A stretch of DNA of 64,000 nucleotides from Pelodera strongyloides (taxonomy: Eukaryota; Nematoda; Chromadorea; Rhabditida; Rhabditidae). Each line of letters begins with the position of its first letter. The first letter of the stretch is position 1. This document shows positions 45,655 to 58,100 of the stretch, piece after piece. The stretch is from positions 79,745 through 143,744 of the forward strand of contig JAANDG010000370.1 in the NCBI GenBank assembly GCA_036852015.1. The letters are read 5' to 3'. Position numbers and translations under genes: made by a program. The notes under the pieces were generated by a model. It ran no database searches. It was not told the origin of the DNA and was given only the letters and a program-made list of their open reading frames with translations.

Positions 45655-46145
45655 ACAGACACCTTTGCCTTTGATGTTGGCTTCTTCCAGTATGAGATTT
45701 TCAGGACTCTTGACGTGAAAACTCGGAAATGCGTCTGAAAAGGTATGTATGCACACGCTCAACGTGACTGGAGGCATATCCTGCCCAAGGTTTGTCATTA
45801 TGTGCTAATAAATAAGTATAGTTTGCATCGTTTATCACGAGAATACCATCGAATTCACGCTCCAGATCTCTTTCAATTTAGTTGTCACATCTTTATTTGC
45901 ATATGTTTGTTAGCCAACATTCAGCATTTTGTTTAGTTTCACTTGCCCGTACCGACACCATAGAGCTCGCTATGGACTCTGGTATCTATCACAGAGCGGA
46001 AGTACGCTCGGAGAAAAAATTGGAGGCCAAATATTGCTCAAGGTTTGTCTCTACGCACTATGTAGTTTTTTTTAGTCTTTCGGAAGTTTCATCTCGTTTC
46101 ACCTCTTATAAGATAAGAGATACACGTTTCAGAAAGCATAAGTAA
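45655..46145 (+). CDS. Exon-like segments, unidentified
   Basis: 45655-45742 reads TDTFAFDVGFFQYEIFRTLD then VKTRKCV and TGA, 4 bases before a GTATGT donor. 45937-46042 reads RTDTIELAMDSGIYHRAEVR then SEKKLEAKYCS to a GTTTGT donor, and joins 46133-46145 to end in TAA. A diverged copy of the second segment's start (GTACCGACATCGCGGATCTC near 46180) suggests a local duplication. No function can be given. Confidence 0.4.
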
Positions 46146-46235
46146 TTAGTGAAAACTGAAAGCATTTTTTGGAGGTTTCCTTGTGAAGTACCGACATCGC
46201 GGATCTCGTTATGGACTCTGATACAATAACGAATA

Positions 46236-46237
<2 letters not shown>

Positions 46238-46271
<34 letters not shown>

Positions 46272-46425
46272 TCTCACACGCACGGACACACACACACACT
46301 TCACTCAGGCACACGCACACACTCACATACATGCACATACACATGCACGCATACAGACGAGCACACTCAAACATCCGAACACAAACACACGCACAGAAAC
46401 ACACACGCACACTATCACTTAACAT
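46238..46425. repeat. TA then CA microsatellite
   Basis: A pure (TA)n run is followed by about 150 bases of imperfect (CA)n with interspersed G. Open frames across it on both strands are artefacts of the repeat. Confidence 0.9.
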
Positions 46426-46429
46426 TTAG

Positions 46430-46906
46430 GCGTTTTTGATTGCATCGACTTTCTGAGCGCTTGTCCTGAAGCTGTACAAAACACGGAAATACGTATCAGG
46501 ATGAAAGAATGTAACTTGGAGAAAACAAAAAGACGGACCAGAAGGTTCGTGATTTTATAAATGTATACTTCGGGATGTTTTTGTGAGATGAAACCTTTTT
46601 AGTACAAAACATGGACGTGTTTTTGCCACACACTTAGAATACCCAAAATGGTCATGTTTTAGTTTTCCGTCATTTAGTAAGGCGAGTAATTTGTGGTGTT
46701 AGCTTAGCAGCGGAGAACGATATAGGAATTGAATCGAGATGATATCTCCTTCCGGGATTCCTTTCCAGCTTTTGAGTTTAGTTATGCTATTTATTTTGAT
46801 TGACTATGCTCATCTTTAGATTCCCTTGAGCTCTGCCTACATCATGAAGCACGCTGTTGGACACGCGAAGGATGTCTACGTCGGAAGTGGAACGAATGCG
46901 TGTTGA
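46430..46906 (+). CDS. Two exon-like segments, unidentified
   Basis: 46430-46544 reads VFDCIDFLSACPEAVQNTEI then RIRMKECNLEKTKRRTRR to a donor. 46820-46906 reads IPLSSAYIMKHAVGHAKDVY then VGSGTNAC and TGA. Both look like protein, but their phases do not join directly. An exon may be missing, or the gene is broken. Confidence 0.35.
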
Positions 46907-46964
46907 GGTTGGCTCACTAGTAATACACAAACACCCATAAATACTAAACGTACACAAACACGCA

Positions 46965-46965
46965 C

Positions 46966-47029
<64 letters not shown>

Positions 47030-47290
47030 GCCGCGCGCACACACATAAACATACTTACTCAAACTTGCACGCACACACACACGCAGACACTAGAACGCAC
47101 GTGCGCACAAACTTGCACGCACACACACACGCAGACACTAGAACGCACGTGCGCACAAATTAACCCACACCTATACCACACCTATACACACGCACACACT
47201 GCCTCACGCCAACACATACAGCTCACGCAAGCTCACCCACAACTCTCTCACACACACACACACACACGCACGCACACACACACACATAAT
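46965..47290. repeat. CA-rich microsatellite with an internal duplication
   Basis: (CA)n of about 55 bases, then CA-rich sequence in which a ~55-bp segment (ACTTGCACGCACACACACAC onward to CACGTGCGCACAAA) occurs twice in tandem between 47060 and 47158. Confidence 0.9.
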
Positions 47291-47345
47291 GGTGCTCACT
47301 AGTAATTCCCTTCCCCGGCCTATTGGAATTGAACATTTTTGAGGT

Positions 47346-47802
47346 AATTAAAGGGATGGGTTCACTACAAAATCACCTTGTTTTTATGCTTTAGTTTGAT
47401 TGTACAAAGGAAAACTTAAACAAAGAGCATAAAAAATATTCCTTGAATTATTCCCTAGGGCAGATATTAGGTAAAAAAGGTGAGTATTGATCGATCTTCC
47501 GATAAAGTTGTACTGCAAGATAAACTAAGGAAGCTAAGATATATTGCTAAAACACAAACGATGAAGACTACAGTTTATTTTGCTCAAAACAGTGTGTTTC
47601 AGCCATATCTCTTAGCTTCCTTAGTTTATCTTGCAGTACAACTTTATCGGAAGGTCGATCAATACTCACCTTTTTTTACCTAATATCTTCCCTAGGGAAT
47701 AATTCAAGGAATATTTGTATGCTCTTTGTTTAAGTTTTCCTTTGTACAAGACTAAAGCATAAAAGCAAGGTGATTTTGTAGTGAACCCATCCCTTTATTA
47801 AT
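47346..47802. repeat. ~455-bp long inverted repeat (foldback element)
   Basis: AAAGGGATGGGTTCACTACA at the left is inverted at the right end (TGTAGTGAACCCATCCCTTT). The arms of nearly 200 bp match closely through TTCCGATAAAGTTGTACTGC and CTTCCTTAGTTTATCTTGCA, around a centre of roughly 50-60 bp. TTAAT-like sequence flanks both ends. No coding capacity; a non-autonomous DNA element is the likely identity. Confidence 0.88.
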
Positions 47803-49196
47803 TAATGGGACTGCGCACGTTCCACATAAGAAAACGGATGCTTGTTGTCGCTGAACCCCGCATTTTTCATTCTGGGTGATATTAAGTCGAATGGTGAACC
47901 ATGAACTTTACGTCACTTACTTTATAGAATGTGCAACCATAGCGTTGACAACTTATTAATCACAATTATTAACCCATTTCTTTATTCCGTGCGGGACTTG
48001 GCCTGCGACCAGCTAAATTTTAAGGCATATAATGGTTGGCTGATAGATTCCAATTCGATTTTCGTTGGTGATAATCTCTGGGTTTAGGTTTCCTGTGCTG
48101 AATAACTCGTATCGGTGACATCTCTGACAAACCCCACAAAAAAATCGGATGAGATGAAGTCCCACTGAATTCGTAGTCTGATCTCCGAATGTACACAGGA
48201 GCTGGGGAAAGAGCGCCACAAAGAGCGTAAAGGTGATAGGTTGGTATTTTTTTCGTCTTTTTTTTTTTCGCTTTTTTTGCTTATACGAAACAAATAAACT
48301 TACTAGTAGATGGTGTAGATACTACGATTGTTTCTTCATAAACACACTATTTTATTTGTTACTGCTATTCATAATTTGGAGAAATTGCACTGCATTTTCT
48401 AGTACATGCCGGAGCAAGTGGAGAATAAGTGACTACACTTCTGATGCTGCGAGCACGAACCTGGTGAGAACCTGACCTGGTGCGACGTCTGGACGAACAT
48501 ATGAAAATCTCGGTACGAGACAGGTGAGCTGCGAATTCGCCCAACTACACATGATTCGCGGGAAAGAATACTAGTTGGACTCTTCAAGCATTACAAGAGA
48601 CTTTTGACTAATGAGCGATGTGCTCGATGAGCGGTTGGAGCGCCGCTCACAATCAACTTTCACGCTGTCTGTGGGAAAATAACTTGAAAATAACTTGCCA
48701 CGTAGTTGTTTCGCATTCGGCTATTCTGTATGTAAGGAAGCGCATGGTACCTGATAAACAATCTACCATAGAATCTGTCATTCTCTAGGTAGACTTTTCG
48801 CCGCCAGATAAAATATATTGTGGAGTTTCGAACCCCGGGAGCCACACAAAATGTCAATAAATCATTGGGGACTGGCAGACTCAAGAAGGTAATGGTGAAC
48901 ATTATTCTCACAATAATAGGCAGTCAATGCATTTTCACACACAATCAACTGACGCCAAAGTTTGAATTGTCATCCTAGTTTACGAAAACTTACCTCGAAC
49001 ACTTCCACAGATTCAGTAGCGCTGATTATAAGATTGAAACGATATGCAGCAAATTGTTTTGTTTTTTTTTGTATCGGTTATTACGTTTTCGAACACAGTC
49101 ATAATAAGGGTTTTTATCCTACGACTGTCTTTTCTACAACGATGACATTTTCTGATATATTTGTTCCATGTTTTATTAGCACTTTTTTACGTTTAG
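47803..49196. other. Largely non-coding, one weak exon
   Basis: A segment after the TTTTCTAG near 48405 reads MPEQVENK then TGA. In another frame, 48430-48523 is open apart from one TGA and ends at a GTGAGC donor (VRRLDEHMKISVRDR). Both are too weak to call a gene. Confidence 0.3.
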
Positions 49197-49571
49197 GCTC
49201 CCTGAAATGAGGGCGCCCTTCCATAATCCATACATCGACACATTCGGCATAGACGTCTAAAGAAGCATGTCCTGTGATAGGAAGCTGCAGAAGACAAGGA
49301 TCGACAAAGAGTCGAGAAAAGGTTTGACTCTGTTATTCTGTTATTCATATGTTTTTCTTGTATATATCTATTGAAGCTAACTTGAGCGCTTGAATGAATC
49401 TCAATTCAGAGTTCAAAAATTCAATCATAGCAGAGAAATGTAAAATTTTTGAAATACTTATGAGAAATTTTACTTTTAGACGACTGTCGCAAAAAGTTGC
49501 ACATGATTGAACTCGAAACCGGACCGGGCCGCATAATTCTTTTGGCATGTCGTCCAACCACGTACCTCTGA
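49197..49571 (+). CDS. Two short exon-like segments, unidentified
   Basis: 49197-49321 reads LPEMRAPFHNPYIDTFGIDV, then TAA, and stays open after the stop (RSMSCDRKLQKTRIDKESRK) to a GTTTGA donor. 49480-49571 reads DCRKKLHMIELETGPGRIIL then LACRPTTYL and TGA. The in-frame stop with coding-like sequence on both sides suggests a broken gene or a stop near an exon end. Confidence 0.35.
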
Positions 49572-49858
49572 ACCTGAACTTGAAGATCATCTGAGACGCG
49601 AGTAAGCTAGACTTATCACCAACTTTCTGCGCTTTTTTACACTTAAATTGTGTTGACTTAACTATTATTTGGTCTTTCGTAGAGTAAGCAACTAGAACTT
49701 TACATGCACAAGTTCGGGTTTTTATGGTATTTAATGTGGCGCGATTTTACTTCATATTAGAAAATACTGATAACACAGAATGTGTGATACGACTACCTAA
49801 TGAGCTTAAAAGAATTGATGTTTCAGAGTTATATCGGTTCTTATATAGTTGTTTTTAG

Positions 49859-50229
49859 GGTTCAAACCTCTTCTTGGGGAGAAGTCTCATAGTGACTGTG
49901 GAACTTCAACGGTTGTTCAGAATTGATAATCTAACTGGAGACTGGAGAGATCTGTTCAGTGGAGAAAAGGTTACACTTATGATCTTGAAAAACAATGTTA
50001 GCAAGAAAAGACACCGGACCGCTCCTGCACTCTGGCAGACGTACACCTTTAGGAAAAATTACAATGAGAAGTGTTTATGAACACTGATGCCTATTTATTA
50101 GTACTTGGGCATCGCAACTATCATAAACCCATTATTTTTAGACTAGCGCGCAAAGTTTATACATACGTTGGACGGTCTCGCGTCGGGAACAGCTGGGCCT
50201 TGACGTCGTATTCTCCATTCTTGAACTAA
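49859..50229 (+). CDS. Unidentified small gene fragment
   Basis: Exon 49859-50080 follows a TTTTTAG acceptor and encodes about 73 residues, including GRSLIVTVELQRLFRIDNLT and KKRHRTAPALWQTYTFRKNY, ending KCL and TGA. A second segment at 50142-50229 reads LARKVYTYVGRSRVGNSWAL then TSYSPFLN and TAA. Each ends in its own stop, so they may be separate 3' ends or remnants of one gene. Confidence 0.45.
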
Positions 50230-50723
50230 GCACGAAGAGTTGTGAGTAGTTTTCTCTAACCTAATTTTCTGTTTGTTTTGGCTGCCATAGAGCTAGTGGT
50301 TTTAACCTGAGTGACATTGAGGCGGAGTTACGTTCTGCTCAAAACTGTCTATTTTCTTTTCCAGGGGGTTAACTTTTTTTGAAATTCACCTGATGCCTTA
50401 AATTTGCTCTTTGATATCGGTAATTTAATTTGAGTTTAGTTTTCAATGACCGAAGTTCATCTGTTGACTGATTGCTGACAATTAGTCCTATGGATTCACT
50501 AAGAAGGTTGGTTAATTAATTACTCTCGCTGATATTGACTAGACTTCTCGAAACTCATACATAAACCCTTCACTTCGTACTTCGTACGCACACTAGTGAC
50601 TGGACATGAACATTAACGTTTGCATACTATATTTGAGTTCGGTTATTTTGTTGCCGTTTTGAACTATCTGTGGTAGAGCTTGAGACTTGAGACATAAAAA
50701 ACACATAATGTCACTCCTTTTAG

Positions 50724-51806
50724 GTTGAGAGTGATGTACGACGATGTGCACCCCAAGGACTTCTCTTCTATGCTCTGTGGATATCGAAACAAAAATATTC
50801 ACCAAATCATCGCAACTGCTCCGTACTACCGAAGGAATAAATGGCTAATGGCAACAACAGAAGATGGAGGTAGGAATTTATATTTTCGGTCTCTCAGAAT
50901 ACATGTGAAACTAGGGTCACACGTAACTTTTATCCAAAAACGATTTATATTATCGGCTCATGTAACAAGGTTAGTCAGTTAACGCACTCACTGGTAGTGA
51001 CTAGTCATCTTGAAACGGACATGTAGCAAAAAAAAACAGGTCTACATGTTCTCTCTCAAAAAGTCGATGATATGATTATTTATGAAGATTTACGGAATCG
51101 TTCGTATCAACTCAGTCGTAGACGATGCATGAAACGCCTGCTCAACATTCGTCTTCTTAAAGCGAAATGTCAGCTCCTTTGGAAAATTTGCATATGATAA
51201 GCAAATCCTATGTATCCTATGCTAATTTTGCGCGATCGTCCACGGCTATCGCGCAAAATTAGCATAGGATACATAGGATTTGCTTATCATATGCAAATTC
51301 TCCAAAGGAGCTGGCATTTCGTTTTAAAATTCATAAGCTGTGGGAACGTCAAGTCTCTATAGAATCCGTTGTTAGAAGGCCCTTTATGACCGAGCATATG
51401 GGATTTTCATTCGGCTTCAGAAATGAACCGGTCCCCCGTTTCTGCGGATTCGGTTGATAACCCGGTACTCTTTATCTTTATCTTTTACATGGACGTATGC
51501 TACTCTCTGTATGATACCAAATAGCGCGTGCTCGTCGAATGACATAGTTGCGTGGTAGAGTTTATTGCGTTGTAATGAACTATCAGAAAACTGTGAGGGG
51601 GGGGGGGGGGGTACCTAAAAACGGAGTTGGCGCGAAAACGCATTTTTATTGCGAAAGTCTTTTTTGTTGTTTAGTCTTCTTGCTTCAAATTGTATGAAAT
51701 TTAAATAAATTATTTTTTAGAAGCAGGAACAACTTCGCAGGAATATGTGAAGGAACGTCTATCGAAAATTCAAGAAATACTTGACAAGCGCCGGTGGAAT
51801 ATCTAA
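50724..51806 (+). CDS. Unidentified gene, two 3' exons
   Basis: Exon 50724-50869 follows a TTTTAG acceptor and reads LRVMYDDVHPKDFSSMLCGY, NKNIHQIIATAPYYRRNKWL and onward to a GTAGGA donor. Exon 51721-51806 joins in phase 1 and reads EAGTTSQEYVKERLSKIQEI then LDKRRWNI and TAA. The last exon is likely helical. The intron between them carries a complete foldback element at 51157-51327. Upstream exons were not fixed; no domain recognised. Confidence 0.6.
51157..51327. repeat. ~165-bp TTAA-flanked foldback element, copy 2
   Basis: Same family as 39997-40167, with arms through TTTGCATATGATAAGCAAAT and TGTATCCTATGCTAATTTTG and a centre of GCGATCGTCCACGGCTATCGC. TTAA lies at both ends. It is intronic, between the two exons at 50724-51806. 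Confidence 0.9.
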
Positions 51807-52130
51807 TTCCGTTTGATTGAATCCGAAGCCTGTTGTGATTTTGTTGGATTTTGTTGGTTGTTTCTGTCAGAAAAAGAGCCTTGATGTGAAAGAAAGCCTT
51901 CCCATTTTGTGTTTTATTTCATTTGTGTATATGTTATCGATTGTGTGTTATTAACTTTCATGCGTTGATCGAGAAGGAGCGAAGACTCAACCGATACTTA
52001 AAGGAGGAAAGAAGCTGGAGGATACAGGACAAGAAGATTAAAGGTGCGATATTATTATAAATATGCATAACTTGACAACAATAAAGACTAAAAAGGAACG
52101 CTAAATTCGCGGTACTGTAGCACCATTCAA

Positions 52131-55100
52131 AAGTTTACATATACAAGTTTAAATCCGACTATCTATACAAATACGATATTCACATTAAACTTCATTTTAA
52201 ATGCCGGTTGTTCTGCAACATCGATGTGCAGCATTCCGTTGTGGGTCGCGCCTGCAACAGACTGCTGCACAACGATTTACAGATACAACTTAAATCCGAC
52301 AAGAAAACTTACGTCGGGTTTAATTTTAAATGTCGGTTGTTCTGCAACATCGATGTGCAGCATTCCGTTGTGTGTCGCGCCTGCAACAGACTGCTGCACA
52401 ACGATTTACAGATACAACTTAAATCCGACAAGAAAACTTACGTCGGGTTTAATTTTAAATGTCGGTTGTTCTGCAACATCGATGTGCAGCATTCCGTTGT
52501 GGGTCGCGCCTGCAACAGACTGCTGCACAACGATTTACAGATACAACTTAAATCCGACAAGAAAACTTACGTCGGGTTTAATTTTAAATGTCGGTTGTTC
52601 TGCAACATCGATGTGCAGCATTCCGTTGTGGGTCGCGCCTGCAACAGACTGCTGCAAAACGATTTACAGATACGCCTCAAATTCTACAAGCTTATCTATA
52701 CAAACATTTTGAAGATAAGCTTACGTCGGGTTTAATTTTAAATGCCGGTTGTTCTGCAACATCGATGTGCAGCTGTCCGTTGTGGGTCGCTCCTGCAGCA
52801 GACTGTTGCACAACGATTTACAGTACAACTTAAATCCGACAAGAAAACTTACGTCGGGTTAATTTTAAATGCCGGTTGTTCTGCAACATCGATGCGCAGC
52901 ATTCCGTTGTGGGTCGCTCCTGCAACAGACTGCTGCAAAACGATTTACAGATACGCCTTAAATTCGACAAGCTTATCTATACAAACATTTTGAAGATAAG
53001 CTTACGTCGGGTTTAATTTTAAATGTCGGTAGTACTGCAACATGATGTGCAGCATTCCGTTGTGGGTCGCGCCTGCAACAGACTGCTGCACAACGATTCA
53101 CAGATACAACTTAAATCCGACAAGAAAACTTACGTCGGGTTTAATGTTAAATGTCGGTTGTACTGCAACATCGATGTGCAGCATTCCGTTGTGGGTCGCG
53201 ACTGCAACAGACTGCTGCACAACGATTCACAGATACAACTTAAATTCGACAAGGCTTTAATTTTAAATGTCGGTTGTTCTGCAACATCGATGTGCAGCAT
53301 TCCGTTGTGGGTCGCGCCTGCAACAGACTGCTGCACAACGATTCACAGATACAACTTAAATTCGACAAGGCTTTAATTTTAAATGTCGGTTGTTCTGCAC
53401 AAATAAATTTTGCAAAGATAAGCTTACGTCGGGTTTAACTTTAAATGTTGATTATGCTGGAACATCGATGTGAAGCAGTCCGTTGTGGGTCGCTCCTGCA
53501 CGGACTGCTGCACAACGATTTACAGATACAACTTAAATCCTACAAGCTTATCTATGCAAATAGATTTTGCAAAGATATACTTACGTCGGGTGTAATTTTA
53601 AATGCCGGTTGTTCTGCAACTTCGATGTGCAGCAGTCCGTTGTGGGTTTAACTTTAAATGTTGATTATGCTGGAACATCGATGTGAAGCAGTCCGTTGTG
53701 GGTCGCTCCTTCACGGACTGCTGCACAACGATTTACAGATACAACTTAAATCCTACAAGCTTATCTATGCAAATAGATTTTGCAAAGATAAACTTACGTC
53801 GGGCGTAATTTTAAATGCCGGTTCTTCTGCAACTTCGATGTGCAGCAGTCGGTTGTGGGTCGCGCCTGCAACAGACTGCTGCACAACGATTTACAGATAC
53901 ACCTTAAATCCGACAAGCTTATCTATGCAAATAGATTTTGCAAAGATAAACTTACGTCGGGTTTAATTTTAAATGCCGGTTGTTCTGCAACATCGATGTG
54001 CAGTAGTTGTGGGTCGCTCCTGCAACAGATTGCTGCACAACGATTTACAGATACACCTTAAATCCGACAAGCTTATCTATGCAAATAGATTTTGCAAAGA
54101 TAAACTTACGTCGGGTTTAATTTCAAATGCCGGTTGTTCTGCAACATCGATGTGAAGCACTCCGTTGTGGGTCGCTCCTGCACGGACTGCTGCACAAAGA
54201 TTTACAGATACAACTTAAATCCGACAAGCTTATCTATGCAAATAGATTTTGCAAAGATAAACTTACGTCGGGTTTAATTTTAAATGCCGGGTGTTCCGCA
54301 ACATCGATGTGCAGCAGTCCGTTGTGGGTCGCTCCTGCAACAGACTGCTGCACAACGATTTACAGATACAACTTAAATCCGACAAGCTTATCTTTGCAAA
54401 TAGATTTTGCAAAGATAAGCTTACGTCGGGTTTAATTTTAAATGCCGGTTGTTCTGCAACATCGATGTGCAGCTGTCCGTTGTGGGTCGCTCCTGCAGCA
54501 GACTGTTGCACAACGATTTACAGTACAACTTAAATCCGACAAGAAAACTTACGTCGGGTTTAATTTTAAATGTCGGTTGTTCTGCAACATCGATGTGCAG
54601 CAGCCTGTTGTGGTTCGCACCTGCAACAGACTGCTGCACAACGATTTACAGATACAACTTAAATCCGACAAGAAAACTTACGTCGGGTTTAATTTTAAAT
54701 GTCGGTTGTTCTGCAACATCGATGTGCAGCATTCCGTTGTGGGTCGCGCCTGCAACAGACTGCTGCACAAAGATTTACAGATACAACTTAAATCCGACAA
54801 GCTTGTCTATGCAAATCGATTTTGCAAAGATAAACTTACGTCGGGTTTAATTTTAAATGCCGGTTGTTCTGCAACATCGATGTGCAGTAGTCCGTTGTGG
54901 GTCGCTCCTGCAACAGATTGCTGCACAACGATTTACAGATACACCTTAAATCCGACAAGCTTATCTATGCAAATAGATTTTGCAAAGATAAACTTACGTC
55001 GGGTTTAATTTCAAATGCCGGTTGTTCTGCAACATCGATGTGCAGCAGTCCGTTGTGGGTCGCTCCTGCAACAGACTGCTGCACAAAGATTTACAGATAC

Positions 55101-58100
55101 AACTTAAATCCGACAAGCTTATCTATGCAAATAGATTTTGCAAAGATAAACTTACGTCGGGTTTAATTTTAAATGCCGGTTGTTCTGCAACATCGATGTG
55201 CAGCAGTCCGTTGTGGGTCGCTCCTGCAACAGACTGCTGCACAAAGATTTACAGATACAACTTAAATCCGACAAGCTTATCTATGCAAATAGATTTTGCA
55301 AAGATAAACTTACGTCGGGTTTAATTTTAAATGCCGGTTGTTCCGCAACATCGATGTGCAGCAGTCCGTTGTGGGTCGCTCCTGCAACAGACTGCTGCAC
55401 AACGATTTACAGATACAACTTAAATCCGACAAGCTTATCTATGCAAATAGATTTTGCAAAGATAAGCTTACGTCGGGTTTAATTTTAAATGCCGGTTGTT
55501 CTGCAACATCGATGTGCAGCTGTCCGTTGTGGGTCGCTCCTGCAGCAGACTGTTGCACAACGATTTACAGTACAACTTAAATCCGACAAGAAAACTTACG
55601 TCGGGTTTAATTTTAAATGCCGGTTGTTCTGCAACATCGATGTGCAGCATTCCGTTGTGGGTCGCGCCTGCAACAGACAGCTACACAACGATCCACATAC
55701 ACAACTTAAATCCGACAAGAAAACTTACGTCGGGTTTAATTTTAAATGTCGGTTGTTCTGCAACATCGATGTGCAGCAGCCTGTTGTGGTTCGCACCAGC
55801 AACAGACTGCTGCACAACGATTTACAGATACAACTTAAATCCGACAAGAAAACTTACGTCGGGTTTAATTTTAAATGTCGGTTGTTCTGCAACATCGATG
55901 TGCAGCATTCCGTTGTGGGCCGCGCCTGCAACAGACTGCTGCACAACGATTCACAGATACAACTTAAATTCGACAAGGCTTTAATTTTAAATGCCGGTTG
56001 TTCTGCACAAATAAATTTTGCAAAGATAAGCTTACGTCGGGTTTAACTTTAAATGTTGATTATGCTGCAACATCGATGTGAAGCAGTCCGTTGTGGGTCG
56101 CTCCTGCACGGACTGCTGCACAACGATTTACAGATACAACTTAAATCCTACAAGCTTATCTATGCAAATAGATTTTGCAAAGATATACTTACGTCGGGTT
56201 TAATGTTAAATGCCGGTTGTTCTGCAACATCGATGTGCAGCAGTCCGTTGTGGGTCGCGCCTGCAACAGATTGCTGCACAACGGTTTACGGATACAACTT
56301 AAATCCGACAAGCTTATCTATACAAACATGTTGTAAAGATAAACTTACGTCGGGTTTAATTTTAAATGCCGGTTGTTCTGCAACATCGATGTGCAGCAGT
56401 CCGTTGTGGGTTTAACTTTAAATGTTGATTATGCTGCAACATCGATGTGAAGCAGTCCGTTGTGGTTCGCTCCTGCACGGACTGCTGCACAACGATTTAC
56501 AGATACAACTTAAATTCGACAAGGCTTTAATTTTAAATGCCGGTTGTTCTGCACAAATAAATTTTGCAAAGATAAGCTTACGTCGGGTTTAACTTTAAAT
56601 GTTGATTATGCTGCAACATCGATGTGAAGCAGTCCGTTGTGGGTCGCTCCTGCACGGACTGCTGCACAACGATTTACAGATACAACTTAAATCCTACAAG
56701 CTTATCTATGCAAATAGATTTTGCAAAGATATACTTACGTCGGGTTTAATTTTAAAGGCCGGTTGTTCTGCAACATCGATGTGCAGCAGTCCGTTGTGGG
56801 TCGCGCCTGCAACAGATTGCTGCACAACGGTTTACGGATACAACTTAAATCCGACAAGCTTATCTATACAAACATGTTGTAAAGATAAACTTACGTCGGG
56901 TTTAATTTTAAATGCCGGTTGTTCTGCAACATCGATGTGCAGCAGTCCGTTGTGGGTTTAACTTTAAATGTTGATTATGCTGCAACATCGATGTGAAGCA
57001 GTCCGTTGTGGTTCGCTCCTGCACGGACTGCTGCACAACGATTTACAGATACAACTTAAATTCGACAAGGCTTTAATTTTAAATGCCGGTTGTTCTGCAC
57101 AAATAAATTTTGCAAAGATAAGCTTACGTCGGGTTTAACTTTAAATGTTGATTATGCTGCAACATCGATGTGAAGCAGTCCGTTGTGGGTCGCTCCTGCA
57201 CGGACTGCTGCACAACGATTCACAGATACAACTTAAATTCGACAAGGCTTTAATTTTAAATGCCGGTTGTTCTGCACAAATAAATTTTGCAAAGATAAGC
57301 TTACGTCGGGTTTAACTTTAAATGTTGATTATGCTGCAACATCGATGTGAAGCAGTCCGTTGTGGGTCGCTCCTGCACGGACTGCTGCACAACGATTTAC
57401 AGATACAACTTAAATCCGACAAGCTTATCTATGCAAATAGATTTTGCAAAGATAAACTTACATCGGGTTTAATTTCAAATGCCGGTTGTTCTGCAACATC
57501 GATGTGCAGCAGTCCGTTGTGGGTCGCTCCTGCAACAGACTGCTGCACAAAGATTTACAGATACATCTTAAATCCGACAAGCTTATGTATGCAAATAGAT
57601 TTTACAAAGATAAACTAACGTCGGGTTTAATTTCAAATGCCGGTTGTTCTGCAACATCGATGTGAAGCAGTCCGTTGTGGGTCGCGCCTGCAACAGACTG
57701 CTGCACAACGATTTACAGATACAACTTAAATCCGACAAGCTTATCTATCCAAATAGATTTTGCAAAGATAAGCTTACGTCGGGTTTAATTTTAAATGCCG
57801 GTTGTTCTGCAACATCGATGTGCAGCTGTCCGTTGTGGGTCGCTCCTGCAGCAGACTGTTGCACAACGATTTACAGTACAACTTAAATCCGACAAGAAAA
57901 CTTACGTCGGGTTTAATTTTAAATGCCGGTTGTTCTGCAACATCGATGTGCAGCATTCTGTTGTGGGTCGCGCCTGCAACAGACAGCTACACAACGATCC
58001 ACATATACAACTTAAATCCGACAAGAAAACTTACGTCGGGTTTAATTTTAAATGTCGGTTGTTCTGCAACATCGATGTGCAGCATTCCGTTGTGGGTCGC

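Noticed and set aside
46129..47080. Cys/Val-rich frames over the CA repeats
   Set aside because: They follow directly from (CA)n/(TG)n sequence.
33099..50229. Stop-codon reassignment
   Set aside because: All three stop codons end well-supported frames here, and the duplicated exons show 1-base indels, so decay is the simpler explanation for internal stops.
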